Positions 16,328-25,860 of a stretch of DNA of 64,000 nt are shown here, piece by piece. Numbering within the stretch: position 1 is the stretch's first letter; each line of letters begins with the position of its first letter. The DNA is from Clostridium lacusfryxellense (GTDB lineage Bacteria; Bacillota; Clostridia; Clostridiales; Clostridiaceae): positions 186,001 through 250,000 of the forward strand of contig NZ_JAHLEB010000001.1 of NCBI RefSeq assembly GCF_018861735.1, given 5' to 3'. Made by a program: the position numbers and the translations under genes. A model generated the notes under the pieces. It worked only from the letters and a program-made list of their open reading frames with translations. It ran no database searches and was not told where the DNA came from.

Positions 16328-17776
16328 TTATTTTCTAGTAGCTAGTTCTACGGCTTTGTATGCTCCATTGTAAATTCCTATTTTGTTTGCTTTTATTATA
16401 TTATCGCAAAGCATAGTAAGTATTTCATCACTATTTAGCATTAAATCAAGCATTTGCAATGTTCTGCCAACCGTTTCACATTCTATTGTGCCATCCCCAA
16501 CTTCTGCAGCTCGTACAGCACCCCAAGCTTCATGTCCACCTACTCTTTTTATAAGTAGTTTTGGTACTGGGTAGAAAGCAAGTTCACTTGGTTTTGTTAT
16601 AAGAATATCGCAGGATCTCATCAAAAGATTTGAACTATAAACTGCTGCAAATATATCTTCATTATAAAAAACATGTATTCCGCTTATATCATTATCGAGA
16701 GCCCTTTTGGCAAAATCGCAGGTTTTATTCCAATCGTTAAAATAATTCTCAGACATTGATGCAAGCTCTGTGATTTCTTCATATAGTTCATCTAAGACGC
16801 CCTTGTGGTCTCCTACATTAATATAAAGAACCACCTTTTTTTCTTTTATACTGGGCATTAATTTTAATATTATTTCTGCAAAAATCTCTTTTTGCGCTCC
16901 AGCACCACCTACAGTAAGCAGAATTCTTTTAGCCTTCTTATTCTTAATCCGGCTAAGTCTCTTTTCACAGTCATAATCTAAATTTACTACTAATTCATGA
17001 TCAATATAATGACCTACTTCATATATCTCATTATCGGGTATTGATTTAAGTATCTTTTTACCATCCATACCCTTTAGTGTTTTATATCCTAAAAAAGATG
17101 ATGGAGTCTGAACCGTATGAATTGAACCTTCTGCAAGGTGAAGAGCCATAGGCCAATTGTCCGGAATCGCATTTACAACCTTTTTCATGCCAGCGTGAAT
17201 AGCGGCTTGAGCGGGCCATACATGAGTTGCTATAAAAGGCATATCCTTTGGAAGTTCTCTGAAAATTGGTGTCATAAGTTCAGAGACCTTTTGATCCATA
17301 GCATTATAAGATAATTTTCTAAAGCCCTCTGAGTTAAGAGGCTCCCAATAAAACTTATTAAAAAGAGAATATTTTTGTGACCATCTAGATCCCATAGAAT
17401 ATAGTGAATTAAGGTGCGCGATTACCTTCCCCCCTGTAGTTTCACTGTATGAATTTAAATCAAACCAATAAGGGGTATAACCCATGGAATAGGCAGCGGA
17501 AGCGATTGCCATAGATATTCTATAATGTCCAAACCCCATTCTAATATTACCGATAATTACTCCTTTATTAGCATCTATACTTTCATTTCCTGCGGAAGTT
17601 ATAATATTTTTTATTCCAATTAAAGGTGCTAATGTTGCGTTTTCTTGGACGCTTAAATGGTATACCGTATTTGAATCATCACCAAATTTTTTAATATGTT
17701 TATTTTTTGCTTTTACAGCTTTATTGTAGACTTTACTTGAAATTTCATTTCCGAAAATTATTTTTGATTTTTCCAT
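16328..17776 (-). CDS. MurG/GT28-like putative glycosyltransferase
   Basis: Cytoplasmic protein of 482 residues that I cannot name precisely. It has features of a GT-B glycosyltransferase: an N-terminal glycine motif KGVIIGNIRMGFGHYRISMA (as in MGDG-synthase/MurG proteins), and a C-terminal ILLTVGGAGAQ with a later DILITKPSELAFYPVP, resembling the nucleotide-sugar binding region. It follows the alpha-galactosidase by 3 bp, so the two are co-expressed. A galactosyl-lipid or polymer role is possible; a sugar-phosphorylase-like role is not excluded. Start ATG 17776. Confidence 0.6.
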   Translation of the reverse strand: MEKSKIIFGNEISSKVYNKAVKAKNKHIKKFGDDSNTVYHLSVQENATLAPLIGIKNIITSAGNESIDANKGVIIGNIRMGFGHYRISMAIASAAYSMGYTPYWFDLNSYSETTGGKVIAHLNSLYSMGSRWSQKYSLFNKFYWEPLNSEGFRKLSYNAMDQKVSELMTPIFRELPKDMPFIATHVWPAQAAIHAGMKKVVNAIPDNWPMALHLAEGSIHTVQTPSSFLGYKTLKGMDGKKILKSIPDNEIYEVGHYIDHELVVNLDYDCEKRLSRIKNKKAKRILLTVGGAGAQKEIFAEIILKLMPSIKEKKVVLYINVGDHKGVLDELYEEITELASMSENYFNDWNKTCDFAKRALDNDISGIHVFYNEDIFAAVYSSNLLMRSCDILITKPSELAFYPVPKLLIKRVGGHEAWGAVRAAEVGDGTIECETVGRTLQMLDLMLNSDEILTMLCDNIIKANKIGIYNGAYKAVELATRK

Positions 17777-17779
17777 TTT

Positions 17780-19576
17780 CTAATCTCCCTTAATAGTGAA
17801 TACCCTACTCTCATAAGGATGTAACTTTAATGTGTTTTCCATTATAGTATCTTGATTTTCCTTGTAAAAATAAAGCTCTTTAAGTTCACTGAATTTATTA
17901 TTGTCATAGCTTATACTTTTATTTTTTAAATTTATAATTGCTAAATATTTACTTTCACCTTGTGAATACACAACTTCAACAAGTCCATTTCTAAATGACT
18001 CTACATTATGTATCTTTTTTTCTTTTAAATCCATTATATTATCAAATATTAAATGATTTTTGCTATTATATTTTATTATATTATCTGATGTGAAAAGCAA
18101 ACTACCAAAAATATGATTTACTGTAGAGAGTGTTTGTCTTTGTGTTTCAGTAAGAATTATATTATCCTCTCTAAGTAAAAATACATCAGGATCATTTAAA
18201 AATGCTCTTCCATTAAGCTGTCTTCTGCCTATGGCATTTCTTATAGCATTTAACGTAGATATCCTTTCTCTGTGAAGCATTCGCATAAAGGCTTTATCAT
18301 TCCAATCAAGACCTACGTCACAACCAATTCTGCAATAATCCACTAGTCCAAAAGATGGGCCAAGCGGAACGCCACAACCAAGTATAAGTTTATCACCCAC
18401 ACATTCACGTAGAAACTCCATGGCCTGGGTCATAATTTGACCTCTTGTTTTAGTTTTACTTGGAACAAGACAAACAGCATACAAGAAATCAAGTTTCACC
18501 ATATCATATCCCCATTCATCAAGCACCACTGAAAATACATTCTTAATATACTCTCTTACCTCTGGATTATATATATCAAGTGCATAAAATCTACTCCAAT
18601 TGCTTCCGCCAAGGACAAGTTCACCATGACTATCTTTTAAAATCCAGTGTGGTTTTTCTTTGAAAATTTTAGAATTTGTTTCACAAACAAAAGGAGCAAG
18701 CCATATACCCGACTTATATCCCTTTGTTTTTATAGCATCAGAAATGTATTTCATGCCCCTAGGAAATTTACTTAAATCAATATCAAGCCAATCGCCAACA
18801 TAGGTCTGATAACCATCATCTATCTGAAATATTTCTATATTTTTATCAAAGTCTTTAAAATGATTAAGATTTTCAATAATTATATCTTCATTTATATTTT
18901 GATAATAATTGTACCAACTTGTCCAACCTGTCATTGGTTTAGCTTTTGGTTTCTTTATATTCATCAAATCAAAGTATAGATCAAAAACATTATTTTCAGT
19001 ACCATCTATAGATACAAGTTCAAAGGGTACATACTCAGAATTAATACTATGCCCTGTACAATCTTTATCTATAATTATCTTATTATTTTTAGCGAATTGC
19101 TGAATTATTGTATATCCATTTTTTTCAGTTAAGGAGCCAATAAAATTTATACTTTCTCCATTTCTTATATATGAATAGGTATAACCATGAAATTCTCCGG
19201 ATTTTCTTGAATATTTTTTGAAAGTATAATCTCCATATTTATCAAACTGATACTTTTTTATAATCGGTGTTGCAAGTTTTGATATAGTAGAGAGTTTTTC
19301 ATCAATGAAAAACTCTCTACTATCAGTCCAGGATTGATAACCATTAACGAATACCATATCATGCTCTTTAAAAGAATAATTTGTACTTATACAAAGTTTT
19401 TCAATTACTAGTTCTCTATTAGGAACTATTGAAACTTTTATCTTTTTATAACTATTAAATTTTTCAAAATTAACAATAGCTTTAAAGTCATCATTTGAAA
19501 AATTATCATTAAAAGTTACACTAATCTTCTTTTTATCTATATAATAACTAAAATTAATTTCCATATTTTCAAACAT
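17780..19576 (-). CDS. Alpha-galactosidase, GH36 family
   Basis: Removes terminal alpha-galactose from raffinose-family sugars or galactolipids; no signal peptide, so cytoplasmic. I start at the ATG at 19576 (MFENMEINF) because AAAGAGGTGATCTC precedes it; the frame is open 11 codons further upstream. The beta-sandwich part includes NGYQSWTDSREF; the catalytic barrel carries IFQIDDGYQTYVGDWL and DMVKLDFLYAVCL, where the aspartate of KLDF is the expected nucleophile, and the following CGVPLGPSFGLVDYCRIGCD region the acid/base. About 598 residues, somewhat shorter than classic 720-residue GH36 enzymes. Between the MFS permease and the GT-like gene. Confidence 0.92.
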   Translation of the reverse strand: MFENMEINFSYYIDKKKISVTFNDNFSNDDFKAIVNFEKFNSYKKIKVSIVPNRELVIEKLCISTNYSFKEHDMVFVNGYQSWTDSREFFIDEKLSTISKLATPIIKKYQFDKYGDYTFKKYSRKSGEFHGYTYSYIRNGESINFIGSLTEKNGYTIIQQFAKNNKIIIDKDCTGHSINSEYVPFELVSIDGTENNVFDLYFDLMNIKKPKAKPMTGWTSWYNYYQNINEDIIIENLNHFKDFDKNIEIFQIDDGYQTYVGDWLDIDLSKFPRGMKYISDAIKTKGYKSGIWLAPFVCETNSKIFKEKPHWILKDSHGELVLGGSNWSRFYALDIYNPEVREYIKNVFSVVLDEWGYDMVKLDFLYAVCLVPSKTKTRGQIMTQAMEFLRECVGDKLILGCGVPLGPSFGLVDYCRIGCDVGLDWNDKAFMRMLHRERISTLNAIRNAIGRRQLNGRAFLNDPDVFLLREDNIILTETQRQTLSTVNHIFGSLLFTSDNIIKYNSKNHLIFDNIMDLKEKKIHNVESFRNGLVEVVYSQGESKYLAIINLKNKSISYDNNKFSELKELYFYKENQDTIMENTLKLHPYESRVFTIKGD

Positions 19577-19644
19577 GAGATCACCTCTTTCATAGAATTC
19601 CACCGCCAAATAAGGTAGGGGAATTTATAATTATTTTAATGAGA

Positions 19645-21030
19645 TTACATATTCTTACTCTTTGACTTTCCAACTTTTACAGGTGATGAAATCCCACTTA
19701 GAATCTTTTCTTCATTGTACATAAGAAGAAGTAATAGTCCCACAATACAGAGTCCAGCAGCAAAAACTCCAGTTAAACGTATTCCTATTTCATTGCTACC
19801 ATTCCTCTTTAAAAGAAGCAATGCACTTAACATAAGCATTGAAAGAGTCTGTCCTACTTTTGACATAAATGTACGGGTACCAAAGAACATTCCCTCTCTT
19901 CTTACACCTGTTTTTATAGCATCATATTCTGCAATATCTGCAATAATTACGTTTGGAAGTATCCCAAAAATAGCCATTGGTATTGCTGCTAAAGCTACTA
20001 ATAAGTAAGCTTGTGTTCCATTTGATATAGGAAGTTTCCCAAGAAAGGCGCCATATATATACACAACAATAAACATACAGAAGGCAATAATTAATAATTT
20101 TTTCTTTCCAAATTTTTTAGCTATTATATTAATTGGAACGTAGAATAGGAATGAACCTACACCAAGAAGTATAAATAAGGTTCCAAACATTGTATCAGGA
20201 AGTTTTAGTAATACAGTTACATAGTATAATAGTGAAGCTTGAAATGTGGTAATTGCAATCCAATATACTAAATCTGAAAGAACAAATACTGTAAATTCTC
20301 TATTTCTAAAGGTAGCTTTAATTGAATCTATCATTTTCAGCTCTGAAGGAACTGATTCACAATATCTTTTTTCATCAATTGCAAATACAGGCAATAAAAG
20401 AAAAATAAGTCCTATGAGTGCAAGTATTGAAAGAGCTAGTCTTATAGAAGTTTCCATACTATATCCCATTTTTAAAAATATGTTCCATAATTGAGGTGCT
20501 TGGGATGCAACTGCTGCTCCTAAAAACCAAGTAACTGATATAAAAGTAGAAAGATTTAGTCTTTCCTCAGGAGTATGTCCCAGTTCTGATAAAAGTGCGA
20601 AAAAAGGCGTTACATACATAGTTAAGAATAAGTAAAACAAAAGTAATGCAACCATAAGAAAAATTGCATTAATAGGACTCTCACCTTTTACTGGAGACCA
20701 GAACACCAGAACTGTACTTATAGCAAAGGGAATAGAAGCCTTTTGCATAAAGGAAATTCTTCTACCGTTTTTAGATTTACTTCTGTCACTTAATGTTGCA
20801 ATCAATGGGTCTGTTACAGCATCAAAAAATCTTCCAACCATTGTTATGAGTCCTATTATTGTTAAAAACCCTAGAAATGCTACCTGTGGAATTACTGTCA
20901 TAATACCTGATTCTTTAGTTGGTATATAATAGAAAATTAAATATGAACCTACTATCCCCGATAATAAGGACCAACCAAATTGACCTAATGCATAAGCAAT
21001 TTGTTTTGATAATGGTAATTTTTCTTTCAT
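19645..21030 (-). CDS. GPH-family sugar:cation symporter (MFS)
   Basis: Integral membrane transporter of 461 residues with 12 predicted helices, of the glycoside-pentoside-hexuronide group (MelB/XynP type). Signature stretches: KQIAYALGQFGWSLLSGIVG, then FDAVTDPLIATLSDRSKSKNGRR, the loop 2-3 motif typical of the family, and YDAIKTGVRREGMFFG in the second half. It likely brings in the galactoside cleaved by the downstream enzyme. Middle gene of the operon tetR-gph-aga-GT; the ATG follows GGGGGTAAATC. Confidence 0.92.
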   Translation of the reverse strand: MKEKLPLSKQIAYALGQFGWSLLSGIVGSYLIFYYIPTKESGIMTVIPQVAFLGFLTIIGLITMVGRFFDAVTDPLIATLSDRSKSKNGRRISFMQKASIPFAISTVLVFWSPVKGESPINAIFLMVALLLFYLFLTMYVTPFFALLSELGHTPEERLNLSTFISVTWFLGAAVASQAPQLWNIFLKMGYSMETSIRLALSILALIGLIFLLLPVFAIDEKRYCESVPSELKMIDSIKATFRNREFTVFVLSDLVYWIAITTFQASLLYYVTVLLKLPDTMFGTLFILLGVGSFLFYVPINIIAKKFGKKKLLIIAFCMFIVVYIYGAFLGKLPISNGTQAYLLVALAAIPMAIFGILPNVIIADIAEYDAIKTGVRREGMFFGTRTFMSKVGQTLSMLMLSALLLLKRNGSNEIGIRLTGVFAAGLCIVGLLLLLMYNEEKILSGISSPVKVGKSKSKNM

Positions 21031-21093
21031 GATTTACCCCCTTAATACTGTTAAATTTTTTATTAATATATTAAGAAACCAAAAGGCTCCCTA

Positions 21094-21753
21094 TTACTTT
21101 ACTAAATACAACATAGCCATATCTATAAGTATTTTTAACTGAGTTTCTCCTGGAATATTTCTGTCACTTTTTAGTATGGTACCTCTTAAAATCAGCTTTT
21201 GACACAAACTCATTAATGAGTGAGTTATTGTTATGTAAAAGGAATCATTATCAATAGCATTTTTAATGGATCCATCTTTTTTTCCTTGATCTATTGCATG
21301 AAAAATAGCCGATTTTGTATCAATTATTATATTCTCATAACTCATTAAATCTTCTATTGAAATAGATTCTTTTACTATGTAATTGTCAAAATGCTCTAAA
21401 AAGCTTATAAACTCAGGATATTTTTGGTATACCTCTATAAATAAATTTAATATTTCTCTAACTCTATCTGCGCCGTTAATAGTCATAAAGGTAGCCTCTG
21501 AAAATTTATTATACAAAATGCTGATTTTTTCTTCCCATAAAATAGCAGCTGCAGCTATTACTATCTCAGTTTTTGTTTTAAAGTACCTATATACTGTTGC
21601 AACTCCTATTTCAGCTCTTTCAGCTATATCAGTCATTTTAGAGTTATCTATTCCATTCTCTTTAAAAACTGAAATTGCAGCTATTACAACTTCTTTTTTT
21701 CTTTTTTTCTTTTGGTTTTCCATTTCTAAGTTTCTTTTTATTTTTAAATCCAT
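21094..21753 (-). CDS. TetR-family repressor of the alpha-galactoside operon
   Basis: 219-residue regulator. The helix-turn-helix lies at about 35-65 (MTDIAERAEIGVATVYRYFK), after a lysine-rich start. The C-terminal half is helical and ligand-binding. The ATG follows AAAGGAGATAATATACA. A perfect 17-bp palindrome sits 84 bp upstream, the likely binding site, so it would repress its own operon. TetR control of a sugar operon is less common than LacI or AraC control; the inducer is unknown. Confidence 0.88.
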   Translation of the reverse strand: MDLKIKRNLEMENQKKKRKKEVVIAAISVFKENGIDNSKMTDIAERAEIGVATVYRYFKTKTEIVIAAAAILWEEKISILYNKFSEATFMTINGADRVREILNLFIEVYQKYPEFISFLEHFDNYIVKESISIEDLMSYENIIIDTKSAIFHAIDQGKKDGSIKNAIDNDSFYITITHSLMSLCQKLILRGTILKSDRNIPGETQLKILIDMAMLYLVK

Positions 21754-21836
21754 TGTATATTATCTCCTTTTCCGTACACACGTTTAGCTTAATTATCAAG
21801 TCTGTGGTTTGGATAATTAATTTACTATTAATGTAA

Positions 21837-21853
21837 TGATAGTCTGACTATCA
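21837..21853. promoter_or_regulatory. Palindromic operator TGATAGTCTGACTATCA
   Basis: Perfect 17-bp palindrome with a 3-base centre, typical of TetR-family operators. On the minus strand it lies just downstream of an AT-rich -10-like region (TATATACTATAG), where bound protein would block transcription of the tetR-gph-aga-GT operon. Confidence 0.8.
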
Positions 21854-21892
21854 CTATAGTATATATATTATCAGTTATTTAGAAAAATGCAA

Positions 21893-21906
21893 TGAAAACG
21901 TTTCGC
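21893..21906. promoter_or_regulatory. Weak cre-like site
   Basis: TGAAAACGTTTCGC matches 11 of 14 cre positions and sits about 40 bp upstream of the TetR operator. Catabolite repression of a galactoside operon is plausible, but the match is incomplete. Confidence 0.35.
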
Positions 21907-22134
21907 AAGAATAAAATATTTATAGTTTATTACTGAAAAATTCAATTAGTAATGATATTAGTTTCTTACGTTCTAAAAGGAAACTAAGAAAGGTATTGAG
22001 AAAAAATGACAACTATTTTGATAAATATATGGACAAGTATACTGTTCAGAACTTTATATTCTAAAATCTCTAAGTAAAATGTTGCAGTTGAGCTAATCTA
22101 GTTACACTTAAAAATGTAAAGAAAACAATAACAA

Positions 22135-22195
22135 AACAAATTGTTTTTACAATTTGTTCATTTCACCCAGGGATTTTTATGAGCGAGGCGAATTT
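22135..22195 (+). repeat. Family C repeat, copy near 22.1 kb
   Basis: AACAAATTGT-TTTT-ACAATTTGTT (22135-22158), then CACCCAGGGA, TTTTT and ATG at 22179 reading MSEANLH. After the sixth codon the copy runs into a different terminator unit (22198-22241). Codon 3 is GAG against GAA elsewhere, a synonymous change. Confidence 0.7.
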
Positions 22196-22197
22196 GC

Positions 22198-22241
22198 ATG
22201 CACACATCTACGGATTTTAAAGGAAGAGGTGTGCATTTTTA
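22198..22241 (+). terminator. Hairpin with T-run, shared with 62.8 kb
   Basis: ATGCACAC...GTGTGCAT with a TATACGGATTTT-like loop, then TTTTTAT. A related hairpin (ATGCACAC, TATGGATTTTGA, GTGTGCAT) is at 62811-62856, so this unit is itself repeated. Confidence 0.7.
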
Positions 22242-22449
22242 TAGGAAATGTGTATAATTAGCGATAATGAATTATTCAAAGCTTAAAAAAATAAAGACGT
22301 GGATATTAGAAGTGTTTAGAATTATAATGATATTAATAGCCATAATTTCTTTATGGAGGTTGGTCTGTTGATGGGTTTAGAACTGAATATGCAAAAGTTG
22401 CAAAAGAGTGGATATAATAAAAAAGACAAATATTAAAGGAGTATAACAT
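22242..22449 (+). other. Remnant coding stretch before the deformylase fragment
   Basis: A plus-strand frame near 22368-22420 ends SVDGFRTEYAKVAKEWI before a TAA, which looks like the last residues of a lost gene. AAGGAGTATAACAT precedes the deformylase start. No intact gene seen. Confidence 0.4.
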
Positions 22450-22725
22450 ATGGTTAGATCAATTATGAAAGACATATTCTTTCTTAATCAAAAATCACAA
22501 CCTGCTACAAAAGCAGATGCCCAGGTGATACAGGATTTGCTTGATACGCTTAAAGCAAATAAAGAAGGCTGTGTAGGAATGGCAGCTAATATGATTTGTG
22601 TCAAAAAAAGAATTATCTTGATCAGTATGGGCGAGATGAACGTTCCGATGATTAATCCTGTGATAGTGAATAAATCGGGTCAATATATAGCAGAAGAAGG
22701 ATGTCTTTCACTTATAGTAAATTAG
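22450..22725 (+). pseudogene. def: Peptide deformylase, truncated
   Basis: Starts normally after AAAGGAGTATAACAT and follows the short (about 136-residue) clostridial deformylase type: MKDIFFLNQKSQPATKADAQ, motif 1 region CVGMAANMI, and motif 2 EEGCLSL. After LIVN a stop ends it at 91 residues, so the metal-binding HEXXH motif is lost. The enzyme that removes formyl groups from new proteins needs that motif, so this copy is inactive; a functional def must be elsewhere. Confidence 0.9.
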
Positions 22726-22807
22726 AAGTAAAAACTTACAGCTTTTACTACGACCTCGGAGGCTGTTACATAAAATGGAAGTTTGTGTTTGCTAGTAGCT
22801 TAAGGAT

Positions 22808-22850
22808 ATAGGGCTCGAGAATAAATATTATTTTCGGGCTCTATTTTTTA
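22808..22850 (+). terminator. Terminator after the deformylase remnant
   Basis: ATAGGGCTCGAGAA and TTTTCGGGCTCTAT pair with wobbles, followed by TTTTTTATG. It insulates the detoxification operon from upstream transcription. Confidence 0.7.
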
Positions 22851-22873
22851 TGCTGAAAATTAAATTAAAACTA

Positions 22874-22902
22874 TTGACATTAAGATTAAAAGAATGTATA
22901 TT
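22874..22902 (+). promoter_or_regulatory. Sigma-A promoter of the MBL-ADH-nitroreductase-DJ-1 cluster
   Basis: TTGACA, 17 bases, TATATT: near-perfect spacing and sequence. The start point would be about 22909, leaving a leader of about 175 nt before the first gene. GTTGTATAAAACTAAATTGTACGCAATTG just downstream might hold an operator, but I cannot assign a regulator. The leader to 23082 shows no reading frame. Confidence 0.75.
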
Positions 22903-23082
22903 GTAAACAAGCAGTTATGTTGTATAAAACTAAATTGTACGCAATTGAAATGAAAAATATGACGAAGATTAATTTATGAAATTACAGGAATGTATTAACA
23001 TATTTATTAATAATAGGTGTTAATACTGAAATAGTTACATGAATTGTTACTAATTATTAGATATTAAAAGGAGAGATTATTA

Positions 23083-23832
23083 ATGAAAATTATAGCTTTA
23101 AAATTTTATAAAAATGGTGAGATGAGCGAGGCATTTGCTCTAGGTGGCTCTATGAAGAAAGAAGATGTGGACCAAAATAAAGTATATCCAGCTAGTTTAC
23201 AGAATTATTTAATAGATACAGGAAAAGAACTTATTTTAGTAGACACAGGACTTCCAGTTGAAACAGCAGCTTTTGAACGAACCCCAAATCAAATGTTATA
23301 CATGGGAGATAAAATTGCTGACTTTGTAACAGCTCTAAAAAATGTTGGATATAAACCTTCTGATATTGATAAAGTTATTATTACTCATAAACATCCTGAT
23401 CATTCTGGAGAGATGAGATTATTCAATGACTCTAAAATTTATATATCTGAAACTGAAGCAAATGATATGAAATTAAATGAAAAAAATATAATCAAAGTTA
23501 ATTTTGAGGATGGTAAATATAAAAATTTTGAGAGCAGTCAAATAATAGCTGATGGGGTTATAATGTTACCAGCACCTGGTCATACTAATGGAAATTCCAT
23601 AGTTGTTGTAGAAGATAATGGATTATACTATATCATTCATGGTGATATAACTTACACAGATGAGGCGTTAAGAAGGAATGAACTCTCGGTTGTGTTTGAG
23701 GACAAAGATTTAGCTATTAAAAGTTTATTAAAGGTTAGAGAATTTATTAAGCAAAATGATACAGTTTATTTATCAACGCATACTCCTGAAGGTTTCAATT
23801 CTTTGGAGAAAAAATTGGTTATGAAATTATAA
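23083..23832 (+). CDS. MBL-fold metallohydrolase (lactonase-like)
   Basis: Cytoplasmic hydrolase of 249 residues. The zinc motif ITHKHPDHSGEM (H-x-H-x-D-H) is at about 106-117, a further His at APGHTNGNS near 167, and HGDITYTDEA near 187. This order fits the AttM/AiiA-type lactonases and related thioester or glyoxalase-II-like hydrolases. The ATG follows AAAGGAGAGATTATTA. First gene of a co-directional set with alcohol dehydrogenase, nitroreductase and DJ-1 genes. Substrate unknown; detoxification of a reactive lactone, aldehyde adduct or signal molecule is possible. Confidence 0.87.
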   Translation: MKIIALKFYKNGEMSEAFALGGSMKKEDVDQNKVYPASLQNYLIDTGKELILVDTGLPVETAAFERTPNQMLYMGDKIADFVTALKNVGYKPSDIDKVIITHKHPDHSGEMRLFNDSKIYISETEANDMKLNEKNIIKVNFEDGKYKNFESSQIIADGVIMLPAPGHTNGNSIVVVEDNGLYYIIHGDITYTDEALRRNELSVVFEDKDLAIKSLLKVREFIKQNDTVYLSTHTPEGFNSLEKKLVMKL

Positions 23833-23903
23833 TAAGTTGTTAAAGCATTTTAAGTTCGGTTAATACTAATAAAAATTAATTTTAAAAAAAAGGAGATTAT
23901 AAA

Positions 23904-25067
23904 TTGTTAAATTTTAATTATTCAATACCAACAGAAATATTTTTTGGAAAAGATAAAATAGATAAACTTGCAGAAAACGTAAAGAAGTATGGTTCTAAAG
24001 TTTTGCTTGTTTACGGTGGAGGTAGCATAAAGAAAAGCGGATTATATGGTAAAATCACAGATATATTTAACAAAAATGAAATAAACTTCTTCGAGTTATC
24101 AGGTGTAGAGCCTAACCCAAGAATATCAAGCGTAAAAAAAGGGATTGAAATTTGCAGAGAAAATAAAGTAGAACTTATACTTGCTGTAGGTGGAGGAAGT
24201 GTAATTGATTGCTCAAAGGTAATAGCAGCTGGCTATTACTATGATGGGGATGCATGGGATATTGTACTTGATCCAAGAAAAATAAATAAAGTTTTACCAA
24301 TTGCAACTATATTAACATTAGCGGCTACAGGTTCTGAAATGGATGCAGGAGCGGTAATTACAAATCTAGAAACTTGCGAAAAATTAGGAACTGGGAATAA
24401 AGATATGGCACCTAAATTTTCAATATTAGACCCTACTAATACATTTTCAGTGCCTGCAAACCAAACAGCAGCAGGTACAGCAGATATAATGAGCCATATT
24501 TTTGAAGTGTACTTTAGTAATACAAATGAAGCTTTTATGCAAAATAGAATGGCAGAAGCACTTCTTAAAACCTGTATAAAATATGGAGAAATAGCAATGT
24601 CTGACCCTACAAATTATGAAGCAAGATCTAATTTAATGTGGACTTCAAGTCTTGCTATAAATGGTTTATTAAGTTACGGAAAAGAAACGGAATGGAGTGT
24701 TCATGCAATGGAACATGAGTTAAGCGCATTCTATGATATTACTCATGGAGTTGGTCTTGCAATTTTAACACCACATTGGATGGAGTATGCACTAAATGAT
24801 AATACAGTAAACAAGTTTGTTGAATATGGAGTTAATGTTTGGGGACTTGATGATAACTCTGACAAATATGAAATAGCTCATAATGCTATTAAGAAAACAA
24901 GAGAGCACTTTGCATCATTGAGAATACCTTCCACTTTAAGAGAAGTTGGAATTAAGGAAGAAAAACTAGAAGAAATGGCAAAACAAGCTACTGTACGCGG
25001 AAAACTTGGAAGCTTCAAACCACTAGACGCACAGGATGTGTTAAATATATATAAAGCTGCTTATTAA
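23904..25067 (+). CDS. Iron-containing alcohol dehydrogenase (BdhA/YqhD type)
   Basis: Reduces aldehydes to alcohols with NAD(P)H. The 387-residue chain starts at TTG 23904, ten bases after AAAAAAAGGAG. It shows the nucleotide-binding VYGGGSIKKSGLY and AVGGGSVIDCSK (the latter typical of butanol dehydrogenase-like enzymes), and the metal site with ADIMSH, HAMEHELSAFYDITHG. In clostridia relatives act on butyraldehyde and other aldehydes. Here it lies between a metallo-hydrolase and a nitroreductase, 71 bp after the former, suggesting aldehyde detoxification rather than solventogenesis. Confidence 0.94.
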   Translation: MLNFNYSIPTEIFFGKDKIDKLAENVKKYGSKVLLVYGGGSIKKSGLYGKITDIFNKNEINFFELSGVEPNPRISSVKKGIEICRENKVELILAVGGGSVIDCSKVIAAGYYYDGDAWDIVLDPRKINKVLPIATILTLAATGSEMDAGAVITNLETCEKLGTGNKDMAPKFSILDPTNTFSVPANQTAAGTADIMSHIFEVYFSNTNEAFMQNRMAEALLKTCIKYGEIAMSDPTNYEARSNLMWTSSLAINGLLSYGKETEWSVHAMEHELSAFYDITHGVGLAILTPHWMEYALNDNTVNKFVEYGVNVWGLDDNSDKYEIAHNAIKKTREHFASLRIPSTLREVGIKEEKLEEMAKQATVRGKLGSFKPLDAQDVLNIYKAAY

Positions 25068-25104
25068 AAAATACTAAATAATTATTTATAAGAGGAGAAA
25101 AAAT

Positions 25105-25758
25105 ATGAACTTAATTGAAATTTTAAACACACGTTATTCTGTAAAGGAGTTTGATTCTACAAAGAAAATTTGTGATGAGGATTTCATCAAAATTAAAGAT
25201 CTTTTAAGACTTGCTGCATCTAGTGTTAATTGTCAACCATGGCACTTTGTAATTGCAAATACAGATGAAGGTAAAAAACAAATTAGTAAAAGTACTCAAG
25301 GCTTTTTTAATTTTAATGAAGCTAAAGTGTTAGGGGCATCTCATGTTGTTGTATTTTGTTCAAGAACTGATATGGATGAAGAATATTTGCTTCATGTATT
25401 AGAAAAAGAGGATGCTGATGGTCGGTTTACTGAGAAAGAATTTAAAGATAACCAACATATGGGACGTTCAAAATTTGTAAATATACATCGTGATGATGAA
25501 AAAGATTTACAAAATTGGATGGATAAACAAGTGTATTTAAACATGGGTAGTCTTTTATTAGGTGTTGCGGCTCTTGGCATTGATGCCGTTCCAATGGAAG
25601 GTTTTGATGCTAAAGTTTTAGATGAAGAGTTAGGTTTACGAAAAAAAGGATATACAGCAATTGCTGTAGTTGGATTAGGTTATCGCAGTGGTAATGATTT
25701 TAACTCTGAATTACCTAAATCTAGATTAAAAGAGGATGAAATCATTACTATCATTTAA
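25105..25758 (+). CDS. Nitroreductase-family FMN oxidoreductase (NfsB-like)
   Basis: FMN-dependent NAD(P)H oxidoreductase of 217 residues. N-terminal LNTRYSVKEFDSTKKI carries the R-S-K/R FMN phosphate contacts, AASSVNCQPWHFVIA follows, and C-terminal GLGYRSGNDF matches the family's end. Relatives reduce quinones, nitro compounds and reactive electrophiles. The ATG follows AAGAGGAGAAAAAAT, 37 bp after the dehydrogenase, so an operon is likely. Confidence 0.93.
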   Translation: MNLIEILNTRYSVKEFDSTKKICDEDFIKIKDLLRLAASSVNCQPWHFVIANTDEGKKQISKSTQGFFNFNEAKVLGASHVVVFCSRTDMDEEYLLHVLEKEDADGRFTEKEFKDNQHMGRSKFVNIHRDDEKDLQNWMDKQVYLNMGSLLLGVAALGIDAVPMEGFDAKVLDEELGLRKKGYTAIAVVGLGYRSGNDFNSELPKSRLKEDEIITII

Positions 25759-25860
25759 TAGATAAAAAACTTTAACTGTCTATTCCATTAGGGTAAATTT
25801 AACTAATGTGATAAATTAATGATTCAAGTCATAAATATTATATTAAAAAGGAGTAAAAAT

